Source: an uncultured Mycoplasmatota bacterium
GTDB lineage: Bacteria > Bacillota_I > Bacilli_A > RF39 > UBA660
Assembly: GCA_946403755.1 (NCBI GenBank)
Contig: CAMJBC010000001.1
Span: forward strand, 16,735-80,734
Length of the DNA stretch: 64,000 nt
Direction of reading: 5' to 3'
Shown: positions 20,701 through 30,122 of the stretch, piece by piece
Position numbering within the stretch: position 1 is the stretch's first letter
Layout: each line of letters begins with the position of its first letter
Made by a program: the position numbers and the translations under genes
The notes under the pieces: model-generated
What the model was told of the DNA's origin: nothing
Database searches by the model: none
Seen by the model: the letters and a program-made list of their open reading frames with translations, nothing else

Positions 20701-21093
20701 ATGAAAATAAGAATTAATAATATTTTTAAAATTATATTTATATTTTTATGTTTTTTTGTCATGTATAAAGTTAATGCTAGTGATTTAGCTATTAATGGTA
20801 CTGGGCTTGATATACCTTTTGAGAGAATGACATGTAGTGAATTAGTAGGACCAAACCTAGTAAAAATCATTCATTTATTCATTACATTAATTAGAATAGC
20901 TGGTGCTATTATAGCAATAGTATCTGGAATGCTTACATTTGTTCCAGCAGTAGCATCAGATGATGCAGATGCTCTTAAAAAAGCATATAAAAAAGCAATT
21001 CAATTATTTATTATTTTAGTAGTAATTGGTATATTTCCATCACTAATTAAGATAATAGGTAAAATAGCAGGGTTGGATTTAAGTTGTTTATAG
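20701..21093 (+). CDS. VirB2/TrbC-like type IV secretion pilin family protein
   Basis: Signal-like N-terminus, then two hydrophobic helices split by a short charged loop (IRIAGAIIAIVSGMLTFVPAVASDDADALKKAYKKAIQLFIILVVIGIFPSLIKIIG). Confidence 0.5.
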   Translation: MKIRINNIFKIIFIFLCFFVMYKVNASDLAINGTGLDIPFERMTCSELVGPNLVKIIHLFITLIRIAGAIIAIVSGMLTFVPAVASDDADALKKAYKKAIQLFIILVVIGIFPSLIKIIGKIAGLDLSCL

Positions 21094-21259
21094 AGAGTTT
21101 TTTAAAAAAACTCTTTTATTTTGGTATAAATTATGCTAAAATAAATTGGCTTTAAGAAAAAAGACATGTATATTGATTTAATATTCTAGTGCTTAGTAAT
21201 AAGTGGATATTAATATTAAAAGATATACAGAAGAAAAAAACGAAAGGAGAGAAAAGAAA

Positions 21260-22261
21260 ATGACAGTAATTGCTAAAAGTTATTTATTAGAAGCAGGTTC
21301 TCATTTTGGACATCAAGCTAAAAGATGGAATCCAAAAATGAAAGAATTTATTTTTACTACAAGAGATGAAATTCATATTATTGATTTACAAAAAACTGTT
21401 GAAAAAATAGAAGAAGCTTACGCAGAACTTCTTAAAGCATGTGAAAATAATGGTAAGGTTCTTTTTGTAGGTACTAAGAAACAAGCTAAAGATGCTAGTA
21501 TCGAAGAAGCTACAAGATGTCAAAGTTTTTATGTAACTGAAAGATGGTTAGGAGGTACTTTAACTAATTTTAGAACAATTAGAGAAAGAGTTAAAAGATT
21601 AGCTGAAATTGAAAAAATGGAAGCTGATGGTAAATTCGAATTACTTCCTAAAAAAGAAGTTGCTAAAATTCAAAAAGAATATGAAAAATTAAATAAATTA
21701 CTTTGTGGTATCAGAGGTATGGAACAATTACCTAGAGCTATCATAGTAGTTGACCCAAGAGTAGAAATTAATGCTATTAGAGAAGCTAGAAAATTACATA
21801 TCCCAGTATTTGGTATCGTTGATACTAACTGTGATCCAGATGATGTAGACTTCCCAATTCCAGCAAATGATGATGCTGTAAGAAGCGTTAAAGTTGTTCT
21901 TGGAGTTTTAGCTAATGCAGTTTGTGAAGCTAATGGTCTAGAACTTGTAGATTATGTAACTGAAGATGAAAATGCAGTTAAAGCTGCTAAAGAAATCAAA
22001 GTTGAAACTAAAGTAGTAGAATTAGATAACTTCGAAGAAGCTAAAGAAGAAAAACCAGCTAAAAAAGCTAAAAAAGAAGTAAAAGAAGAAACTGAAACTA
22101 AAGAAGAAGTAAAAGAAGAAAAACCTGCAAAGAAAGCAAAAGAAGAAAAAGTTGATTATGCTAGTATGACTGTAGCAGAATTAAAGAAAATTGCTAAAGA
22201 AAAAGGTCTTACAGGTTATTCTACAATGAAAAAAGATGAATTAGTTTCAGCATTAAATTAG
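21260..22261 (+). CDS. rpsB: 30S ribosomal protein S2 with C-terminal charged linker and Rho_N/SAP-like domain
   Basis: [15 protein letters not shown]..., [13 protein letters not shown]; tail [37 protein letters not shown] 21260 with aaaggag. Confidence 0.95.
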   Translation: MTVIAKSYLLEAGSHFGHQAKRWNPKMKEFIFTTRDEIHIIDLQKTVEKIEEAYAELLKACENNGKVLFVGTKKQAKDASIEEATRCQSFYVTERWLGGTLTNFRTIRERVKRLAEIEKMEADGKFELLPKKEVAKIQKEYEKLNKLLCGIRGMEQLPRAIIVVDPRVEINAIREARKLHIPVFGIVDTNCDPDDVDFPIPANDDAVRSVKVVLGVLANAVCEANGLELVDYVTEDENAVKAAKEIKVETKVVELDNFEEAKEEKPAKKAKKEVKEETETKEEVKEEKPAKKAKEEKVDYASMTVAELKKIAKEKGLTGYSTMKKDELVSALN

Positions 22262-22270
22262 GAGGATAAT

Positions 22271-23143
22271 ATGGATATTACAGCAAGTATGGTAAAAGAC
22301 TTAAGAGAAAGAACTGGCGCTGGAATGATGGATTGCAAAAAAGCCTTAGTTGAAAGTAATGGAGATATGGATAAAGCAATCGATTATTTAAGAGAAAAGG
22401 GAATCTCAAAAGCTGCTAAAAAAGCTGAAAGAATAGCAGCAGAAGGTTTATCAAATATTTATATTAAAGGTAATAATGCAGTAGTAGTTGAATTAAACTC
22501 TGAAACTGACTTTGTTGCTAAGAACTCAGAATTTAAAGAATTATTAGATAAAATAGGAAACACTATTTTAGGAAGTAAAGCTACAGATTTAGAAAGCGCT
22601 TTAGCATTAGATTGCAAAGGTGAAACTCTAAATGATTTAATAGTTAATGCTACTGCTAAAATAGGTGAAAAGATTTCTTTAAGAAGATTTGAAATGGTTA
22701 AAAAATCTAAAGGAGAAGTATTTGGATCATATCTACATATGGGTGGTAAAATTGCATCATTAACAGTTGTTAAAGGTGACAATGAAGAAGTAGCAAAAGA
22801 TGTTGCTATGCAAGCTGCTGCTATGAGACCACTTTATACTACAATTGATTCAGTTCCAGCAGAAGATTTAGAACATGAAAAATCAGTTATTAAAGAACAA
22901 GTAATAAATGAAGGTAAAAAACCTGAATTTGCTGATAAAATTGTTGAAGGTAGAATTAGAAAATTCTATGAAGAAACAGTTTTAGAAGAACAAGCATTTA
23001 TTAAAGACTCTGGTTTAACAGTTAAACAATATTTAGAAAATAATAAATGTGAATTAGTTAAACTTGTTAAATACGAAGTAGGCGAAGGTATGGAAAAAAG
23101 AAATGATAACTTTGCTGAAGAAGTAATGAGTCAAATAAAATAA
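22271..23143 (+). CDS. tsf: elongation factor Ts
   Basis: VKDLRERTGAGMMDCKKALVESNGDMDKAIDYLREKG. Confidence 0.97.
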   Translation: MDITASMVKDLRERTGAGMMDCKKALVESNGDMDKAIDYLREKGISKAAKKAERIAAEGLSNIYIKGNNAVVVELNSETDFVAKNSEFKELLDKIGNTILGSKATDLESALALDCKGETLNDLIVNATAKIGEKISLRRFEMVKKSKGEVFGSYLHMGGKIASLTVVKGDNEEVAKDVAMQAAAMRPLYTTIDSVPAEDLEHEKSVIKEQVINEGKKPEFADKIVEGRIRKFYEETVLEEQAFIKDSGLTVKQYLENNKCELVKLVKYEVGEGMEKRNDNFAEEVMSQIK

Positions 23144-23156
23144 ATTAATTCAAAAT

Positions 23157-23187
23157 AAAAACATCAGTTTTTCACTGATGTTTTTTT
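23157..23187. terminator. bidirectional terminator between convergent tsf and serpin
   Basis: AAAAACATCAG TTTTTCA CTGATGTTTTTTT. Confidence 0.85.
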
Positions 23188-24520
23188 AATATCCTCTTTT
23201 CTTTCTTTCAGCTTCACGTTCAGCTTGTTCAATTAACTTAGCATACTCATCCCATAACATAGGTTCATATACAATTCCGAAGTACCATAAATTAGTTGAA
23301 TTTTTTTCTTTAACTAAATAAATAAATGGAGTATTAAAATCAATTTGTATTGTTTGTTTTGTTTCATCTACGACATCTGTAACTCTTTTTAAAGTAACAG
23401 GAGTAGCTTTAGTACCATTTTCTCCCAATTCTAAATAATTCTTATGATATATATCTTTTAAATATAAACCAGGTAATATATTAGAGAAGTCTGCATCTTC
23501 TTCAAATGGTTTTGAAACATAGCAATCATTAAATATATCTTTTATTCTATCTAATCCAAATTCATATTGATATTTTGGTATATTCATAACTAGATCAGTT
23601 GATTCATTACTTGTTTTAACTGTAGATATTAATCTACTTAATTCATATTGATCTAAGATATCAATATAATCATTTATGTTACCTTTTGGTAATATAGCTA
23701 TATATTCTAATTCAACTTTATTATTAGATTCAGCTGTTGCATATGTACCAGTATTAGCATCATAAACAACAAAGTGTTTTACAATACCTCTTGCATTAGC
23801 ATTTTCTAAATAACCAAAGTTATTTTTATCATACATTGTAGCAACATCAATTTTAGTATTATCTATTTTAGTAAATGGAGCAGAGTGAGTATACTTTGAA
23901 TCCATTTTATTTTTCCATTCAATATCAAGTGTTAATGTACTTACCATAGCAAGTCCAGCATTTCTATCTACCATGCTTAATGCTCTTGGTATTAATCCAA
24001 ATGTTTTACCATTAACCCAACCATTAATACCATCAGTAGAAGAGAAACTATCATACATAGTATTAGCACCATATTGGCTTTCTATTGAATTAATAAAGCT
24101 ATTATTAACTTTTCCTTTATAAACTGTATTTACAAATACTGCATTAGCAATACTAATTTTTTTATCTATATTTCTTACTTTAGGTAGAGCATAGTTGCTA
24201 TTAATTAATTCAGTTAATTCTTGTTTAGTTTTTCCATTAGAACCACTTTCTAATATTTTAACTGTATAACCTAAAGCTAATGGACTAATTAAATAATTGC
24301 TATTGTAATAATTATTAGTTCTTCTAACCATCTTATAATCAAATAAAGTTTGATTAAATTTCTTTTTGGTTTCATTATATTCAAGTTCTGTTTGATTTAT
24401 TTCCGGAACTGGTTCAGGTTTATTAGCATTATTAATCAAAACTACCATTAATATAACAAGCAGTATTGCTACTATAAAAAATATAACAATAACTGCTATT
24501 TTAGACTTATTTTGATACAT
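23186..24520 (-). CDS. membrane-anchored serpin
   Basis: N-terminal TM; NYLISPLALGYTVKILESGSNGKTKQEL, INGWVNGKTFGLIPRAL, hinge ELGENGTKATPVT, DFNTPFIYLVKEKNSTNLWYFGIV. Confidence 0.9.
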   Translation of the reverse strand: MYQNKSKIAVIVIFFIVAILLVILMVVLINNANKPEPVPEINQTELEYNETKKKFNQTLFDYKMVRRTNNYYNSNYLISPLALGYTVKILESGSNGKTKQELTELINSNYALPKVRNIDKKISIANAVFVNTVYKGKVNNSFINSIESQYGANTMYDSFSSTDGINGWVNGKTFGLIPRALSMVDRNAGLAMVSTLTLDIEWKNKMDSKYTHSAPFTKIDNTKIDVATMYDKNNFGYLENANARGIVKHFVVYDANTGTYATAESNNKVELEYIAILPKGNINDYIDILDQYELSRLISTVKTSNESTDLVMNIPKYQYEFGLDRIKDIFNDCYVSKPFEEDADFSNILPGLYLKDIYHKNYLELGENGTKATPVTLKRVTDVVDETKQTIQIDFNTPFIYLVKEKNSTNLWYFGIVYEPMLWDEYAKLIEQAEREAERKKRGY

Positions 24521-24645
24521 TTTTTATCACCTATAAAAATTATATCAATTTTTATATAAAAAATATTTGATTTATTCTTTATTTTACTTGAAATTATACA
24601 CTTTTTGTACTATAATTGACATTGTCATGAAGGGAGGGAAGAAGA

Positions 24646-24837
24646 ATGACACGAGTAGAAGTTAAAGACGGAAATGTTGAAGGCGCACTAAAACGCTTCA
24701 AGATGAAAGTTCAAAGAAGTGGAGTCCCTACTGAAATGAAAAAAAGAAAAGAATATTCTAAACCTGGAATTGTTAGAAGGGAAGCTAAAAAAGAAGCTAT
24801 TAGAAATGCTAAAAAACATAACAAACAAAGAAATTAA
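24646..24837 (+). CDS. rpsU: 30S ribosomal protein S21
   Basis: 63 aa, RVEVKDGNVEGALKRFKMKVQRSGVPTEMKKRKEYSKP. Confidence 0.95.
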   Translation: MTRVEVKDGNVEGALKRFKMKVQRSGVPTEMKKRKEYSKPGIVRREAKKEAIRNAKKHNKQRN

Positions 24838-24856
24838 TTTTTTGGAGGTGTAGAAT

Positions 24857-25306
24857 ATGTTATATGAACAAGTAGCAGAAGATATGAAAACTGCTATGAA
24901 AGCTAAAGATAAAGATAGTTTAAATACATTAAGATTATTAAAATCAGCTATTGATTTATATTTAGTAAATAACAAATTAGAAAGAAATAATGCTAGTGAT
25001 GAAGTTGTAATTGATGTTGTTGCTAAACAAATTAAAACTCACAAAGAAAGCATTGAAGAATTTAAAAAAGGTAATAGACAAGACCTAGTAGATGGACTTG
25101 AAAGAGAAATTGCTTTATTAAGTAAATATTTACCTGAACAATTATCTGAAGATGATGTTAGAAAAGAAATAGATAAAGCATTTGATAAATTAAAACCTAC
25201 ATCTATGAAAGATATGGGTAATATTATGAAAGAACTTGCTAGTTTAAAAGGAAAAGCTGATATGAAACTAGTAAATTCTATAGTAAAAGAGAAATTAGGA
25301 GTATAA
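24857..25306 (+). CDS. yqeY: GatB/YqeY domain protein
   Basis: EDMKTAMKAKDKDSLNTLRLLKSAI, LSKYLPEQLSEDDV. Confidence 0.93.
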   Translation: MLYEQVAEDMKTAMKAKDKDSLNTLRLLKSAIDLYLVNNKLERNNASDEVVIDVVAKQIKTHKESIEEFKKGNRQDLVDGLEREIALLSKYLPEQLSEDDVRKEIDKAFDKLKPTSMKDMGNIMKELASLKGKADMKLVNSIVKEKLGV

Positions 25307-25401
25307 CTCCTTTTTTTATTGTCAAAAAACTGTATATTGAAATATAATCTTCAAAAATTATATAATGATTATAGAAAATAATAAAATAGAGAGGAGATTA
25401 T

Positions 25402-27876
25402 ATGAAAAAAAGATTATTATTTTTATTAGTTTTTGCATTTATATTATTGCCACTTAATATACATGCAGAAAACTCTACAATAGTTAATACGACAATTGAT
25501 ACTATTGAATTAAATAGTGATACTGTAAGAGTTATAGCAGGAGATTTACCTGCATATTCTGTAACTACAACTACACCACATGCAACAATTCAAGAATATG
25601 GTTCAAACACTATTTGGGTTTATTATACATCTGGTGCTTCAGCGTGGCATGCATTTGGTGGTACAACTCCTACAACAGTTGTTGATGAAAGTACAACTTA
25701 TGGTATGAGAGTATATGTTCAACTTGATGAAGGATATGAGTTTTCAAATGAAACAAAAATTGTTTTCAATGGTCAAGATATAACAGGTGGGCATTCATTT
25801 GTAGATGGTGGATTCACTTGGGGGGGCTATGTTTATATTGATTTAGGTATAGCAACATATGCGGTAACTTTTGATTATAACGGTGGAAATCACAATGGAC
25901 TTGGAACTGAAACAAAGTACTGGGTTCCTTTTGCTCCTTTTTTTGGTGAAACTGATTTAATGGAAGATGTAACTGCACCTGAAGGAAAAAGACTTGCAGC
26001 TATAGAAATAGATGGCGTAAGACAAGAACTTGGTGTAGGCGCAGAAATTAATCGCAATATGACTGTTAAGTATCTTTGGGAAGATATTCCTGTAGAACCA
26101 ATCAAAATAAATGGAATCAATATTACTGGAATAACAGCTCCAGTAGGTGGTCAAACTGCTAATACTAGCAGCATTACTTCTACAACTGCAGGGGTAAAAG
26201 TAAAAGAAGCTAATTGGTATGTTGCAAGTACATTTGATGGGGAGTCAACTCCAGTTACATCTTTTGTTGCAAAAGAAAGATACTTATTAATTATTGTATT
26301 AGAATTAGAAGATGGCTATGAATTTGATTCTGAATTTAATAATCACATAACAATAAATACAATAGCTTTAGATGGCCCTGATTTTGTAAAAGAAGGGCCA
26401 GACATAAGGTATATTTTTGAGGCAACTGAACCTCAAATTATACCGGATGAAACTAATCAAACTGTGCCAGACCCAACACCAGTAGATCCAACACCAGTAG
26501 TTTATGAATTAGAAACACCAGTTATTGAGGTGGTTAAGGGACCAAATAATACACTTTATATTAATTGGCAATCTAATCCAACTGCAACTAGATTTGAAGT
26601 ATATAGAAGTACTAATAAAAAGAAATGGACTAAGTTTAATTCTACTGATGCTACTAGTTATGAGCAATTAAAATTAACATATGGTACAACATATTATTAC
26701 AAAGTTAAAGCTTGTAATGAAACAAAATGTACTGGATATTCAAATATTGCTAGTAAAAAAGTAGTACCAGATGCAGTTCAAAATGCTAAAGTAGTTAGTA
26801 CAGGTGCTAAAAATATTAAAATATCTTGGGATAAAGTAAGTGTTACAGGATATGAAGTACAAAGAAGTACTAATGCTACTAAAGGATTTAAAAAAGTAAA
26901 AACTATAACAAAAAATGGAACTTTAAGTTTTAATAATACTAAATTAAAGAGTGCCACAACTTATTATTATAGAGTTAGAGCATATAAGACAGTTAAAGGC
27001 AAAAAAATATATGGTGGATGGAGTAATGTAGTAAGTTCAATAACTGGACCAGCAACACCTAAAAAACCAACTATTAAATCTCCAAATTTTGAAACAATAA
27101 CTTTAGATTTAAAGTCATCAAAAACTGCCACATATTATGAAGTACAAAGAAGTACAAATAAAAAGAAAAACTTTGGAACTATTGGTATAACTAAATCTTT
27201 GTTATTTACTGATACAGTTCAAACAGGAACAACATTCTATTATCGAGTAAGGGCATGCAATGAAAGCGATATTTGTAGTGGATGGACTAGCGTAGTTAGT
27301 AAGAAAGCTATTCCATCAACACCAACACAAAAGGTATATTACACTGATGTTGCTAAAAATACAGTTCAAGTAATGGGATTTGCTAATGAAAAAGTTGATG
27401 GATATGAAGTGTTTAGAAGTACCAAAAAGAATAAAAACTTTAAAAAATATAAAATAATAGATGATGAACTATTCCCTTATGTTTATTTTAAAGTAATGTC
27501 AAATAAATATTATTATAAAATTAGATCTTATATGATTGTTAATGGTAAAAAAGTATATAGTGGTTATACTAAAGCAGTTAAACCAAGCTATAATGAAACT
27601 AATCGTGCAAATGATTTTGCTAAATATTGGTATAATTTTAGTCCAATTATGAGTAGATATGGATTAAGATCAAATTTACTTGATGAAGGCTTTCCAGTAG
27701 AATTAGCAACTGAAACTGGTAAAAACTTTAGTGCTGATTGGAAAATTAATGCGTTAGCTTGTGCAAAAAGTTTTTTAGAAAATCCTACTTATGATGAAGA
27801 CTATATTAGAAATATATTAAAAGAGGCATGGTTTACTGATGATGAAATTGAATATGCAATAACTAATGCTAAATAA
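25402..27876 (+). CDS. secreted multi-FN3 protein with C-terminal Ltp-like (PF07553-type) domain
   Basis: Signal peptide; FN3-like repeats (YEVQRSTN...TTYYYRVRA); C-terminus NALACAKSFLENPTYDEDYIRNILKEAWFTDDEIEYAITNAK. Confidence 0.75.
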   Translation: MKKRLLFLLVFAFILLPLNIHAENSTIVNTTIDTIELNSDTVRVIAGDLPAYSVTTTTPHATIQEYGSNTIWVYYTSGASAWHAFGGTTPTTVVDESTTYGMRVYVQLDEGYEFSNETKIVFNGQDITGGHSFVDGGFTWGGYVYIDLGIATYAVTFDYNGGNHNGLGTETKYWVPFAPFFGETDLMEDVTAPEGKRLAAIEIDGVRQELGVGAEINRNMTVKYLWEDIPVEPIKINGINITGITAPVGGQTANTSSITSTTAGVKVKEANWYVASTFDGESTPVTSFVAKERYLLIIVLELEDGYEFDSEFNNHITINTIALDGPDFVKEGPDIRYIFEATEPQIIPDETNQTVPDPTPVDPTPVVYELETPVIEVVKGPNNTLYINWQSNPTATRFEVYRSTNKKKWTKFNSTDATSYEQLKLTYGTTYYYKVKACNETKCTGYSNIASKKVVPDAVQNAKVVSTGAKNIKISWDKVSVTGYEVQRSTNATKGFKKVKTITKNGTLSFNNTKLKSATTYYYRVRAYKTVKGKKIYGGWSNVVSSITGPATPKKPTIKSPNFETITLDLKSSKTATYYEVQRSTNKKKNFGTIGITKSLLFTDTVQTGTTFYYRVRACNESDICSGWTSVVSKKAIPSTPTQKVYYTDVAKNTVQVMGFANEKVDGYEVFRSTKKNKNFKKYKIIDDELFPYVYFKVMSNKYYYKIRSYMIVNGKKVYSGYTKAVKPSYNETNRANDFAKYWYNFSPIMSRYGLRSNLLDEGFPVELATETGKNFSADWKINALACAKSFLENPTYDEDYIRNILKEAWFTDDEIEYAITNAK

Positions 27877-27882
27877 TTAATA

Positions 27883-27916
27883 AAAACACTTGATTATAGA
27901 ATTAAGTGTTTTTTTA
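27883..27916 (+). terminator. rho-independent terminator
   Basis: AAACACTT...AAGTGTTT TTTT. Confidence 0.8.
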
Positions 27917-27931
27917 TTGTATAATAATCTT

Positions 27932-29476
27932 ATGAAAAAAATAGTTATAATGACAATTTTATTATTTATGCCTATATTTATCAAAGCTGCTGATATTGAT
28001 AAATTACTTTTAGATTCTGAAGTAGATATTTCAGGTAATTTAATAGTAAGAGAAGTTATTGATTTAAAAAATATTGATAAAGAATTTAGTATTTATTATA
28101 AAAATGAAATAGATGATATTTATAATGGAACAACTATATTAGTTAAGAAAGTTGGAATATTAGAAGATATTAATAATTTAAATGAGTTTTATAATGACAA
28201 TTTTGCTATTAATTATGTAACACCAATTAATAATTATCTTGAAAGAGATGATGGAAAATATGTATATTTAACTTTTGATCATAGAGATATTTATTATATT
28301 GAATATACAATACTTAATTTGTGTGTTAAACATAATGATGCTGCTGAAATATATTATAGATATTTATATAATTTTAATCATGATATTAAGGATGGAATAA
28401 TTACTTTAAGATTACCAATTAAATCTAATATATTTGATGTATATATACATAGTAATTCTAAAGTAAGAGCTAATAAAGATATAGAACATAGTATTATTAC
28501 ATTAAATATCAGTAATTTTAAGAAAGATAAATATTTAGATGTTAGATTATTATATGATAAAGATATATTTAGAATTAACATTAATAATAAGAATTCTAAT
28601 ATAAATATATTAGATGATATTAAGAAACAAGAATCTAATAATAATTGCTATATTATATATATAATTATATTATTAATAGTAATATTTATAATTCTAGATA
28701 TATATAGTTATATTAAAATAGATGTAGTAAATTATAATATTACTGATAAGAGAATAGATAAAGATATTAAATTATTAGTATTAAGTGATATGCATGATAG
28801 AAAAAATATTAATAATAAAATATTAGATATAGTAAATAGAGAAAAACCTGATTATATTTTAATTAGTGGAGATGCTATTAACGGAAAATATAAGAATGAA
28901 GATAAAGCATTTAAAAAGATAGATATATTTATTGATTTATGTAAGAAATTAAAGAAATATAATGTTTATTATACATATGGTAATCATGAAACATATGTTA
29001 ATAATAAAATATCTAGAAAATATAAAAGACTTGTATTAAATACTGGAGTTAAAATTCTTAATAATGATAATTTATATCTATCTAAGAATGTTAGATTAAA
29101 TGGTATATTTTATGAAAAGAAATATTATCATAGAAAGAAAGCTAAAATAACTAATGAGGTTATTGAAAGTAAATTAGGAAAAATTAATTCTAAAAATTAT
29201 AATGTTTTAATAAATCATAATCCTTTAATACCAGAACCATTTTCTGAATATGGGTTTGATTTAATGATTAGTGGTCATGTTCATGGTGGGGTTGTTAGAT
29301 TACCATGGCCATTATTATCGCCAGAATATAAATTCTTTCCAAAATATAGTAATGGTTTATATAACATAGATAAAATGAAAATGATTGTATCTAGAGGAAT
29401 AGGATATTCTGATATATTACCAATTAGAATTAATAATCCAGCACATATTATGATTATTAATTTAAGTAAGAAATAA
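27932..29476 (+). CDS. signal peptide-ectodomain-TM-metallophosphoesterase (YkuE-like) fusion
   Basis: MKKIVIMTILLFMPIFIKA; TM IIYIIILLIVIFIILDIYSY; LSDMHDR, ISGDAINGK, YGNHETY, NHNP, SGHVHGG. ATG 27932 preferred over the TTG at 27890 inside the terminator. Confidence 0.8.
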   Translation: MKKIVIMTILLFMPIFIKAADIDKLLLDSEVDISGNLIVREVIDLKNIDKEFSIYYKNEIDDIYNGTTILVKKVGILEDINNLNEFYNDNFAINYVTPINNYLERDDGKYVYLTFDHRDIYYIEYTILNLCVKHNDAAEIYYRYLYNFNHDIKDGIITLRLPIKSNIFDVYIHSNSKVRANKDIEHSIITLNISNFKKDKYLDVRLLYDKDIFRININNKNSNINILDDIKKQESNNNCYIIYIIILLIVIFIILDIYSYIKIDVVNYNITDKRIDKDIKLLVLSDMHDRKNINNKILDIVNREKPDYILISGDAINGKYKNEDKAFKKIDIFIDLCKKLKKYNVYYTYGNHETYVNNKISRKYKRLVLNTGVKILNNDNLYLSKNVRLNGIFYEKKYYHRKKAKITNEVIESKLGKINSKNYNVLINHNPLIPEPFSEYGFDLMISGHVHGGVVRLPWPLLSPEYKFFPKYSNGLYNIDKMKMIVSRGIGYSDILPIRINNPAHIMIINLSKK

Positions 29477-29551
29477 CAGTTCTGTAAAGAGCTGTTTTCT
29501 ATTGTTTTTAAAAAGATTGAAATAGTGATATAATATTTTTGAGGAGAGTAT

Positions 29552-30121
29552 ATGAAATATAGAATATATAAAATCGTTAGATTTATATGTAGACCATTAC
29601 TTCAATTATTATTTAGAGTAGAAGTTAGTGGTAAAGAAAATATACCTTCTAAAGGGAGTGTTATTCTAGCAGGAAATCATACTAGTAATAGAGATGCATA
29701 TATAATGATTTGTATTCCTGATAGAATAGTTCATACTCTTGCTAAAAAAGAATTATTTAATACTAAATTTAAGAATAGTTTTTTTAGAAGTATGGCATGT
29801 ATTCCAGTAGATAGGTCTATACATGATAATAATGCTAAAAATGAAACTATTAATGTACTAAATAATGGACATGTAATAGGAATATTTCCAGAAGGAACAG
29901 TAAATAAGTCTAAAGATGAATTATTACCATTTAAATATGGTGCTGTATCTTTTGCTAGTAAGACTGATTCTTATATAGTTCCTTTTGCTATAACAGGTAA
30001 ATATAAATTATTTAGAAAATCTGTTAAAGTTAAATATGGTAAACCTTATAAAGTTAAAAATGATTTAGATAAAGAAAATGAAATATTAAGAAATAAAATA
30101 TTAGATTTGAAAGGAAAATAA
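29552..30121 (+). CDS. 1-acyl-sn-glycerol-3-phosphate acyltransferase (PlsC family)
   Basis: GNHTSNRDAY (NHxxxxD variant), FPEGTVNKS. Confidence 0.88.
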   Translation: MKYRIYKIVRFICRPLLQLLFRVEVSGKENIPSKGSVILAGNHTSNRDAYIMICIPDRIVHTLAKKELFNTKFKNSFFRSMACIPVDRSIHDNNAKNETINVLNNGHVIGIFPEGTVNKSKDELLPFKYGAVSFASKTDSYIVPFAITGKYKLFRKSVKVKYGKPYKVKNDLDKENEILRNKILDLKGK

Positions 30122-30122
30122 T

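Noticed and set aside
22040-22150. AAAGAAGAA-type DNA repeats as a possible CRISPR/microsatellite
   Set aside because: They encode the KEE/AKK linker of S2 in frame; no spacer structure
22459-22782. 107-aa minus-strand ORF in tsf
   Set aside because: Lies entirely inside tsf, no RBS or family signature
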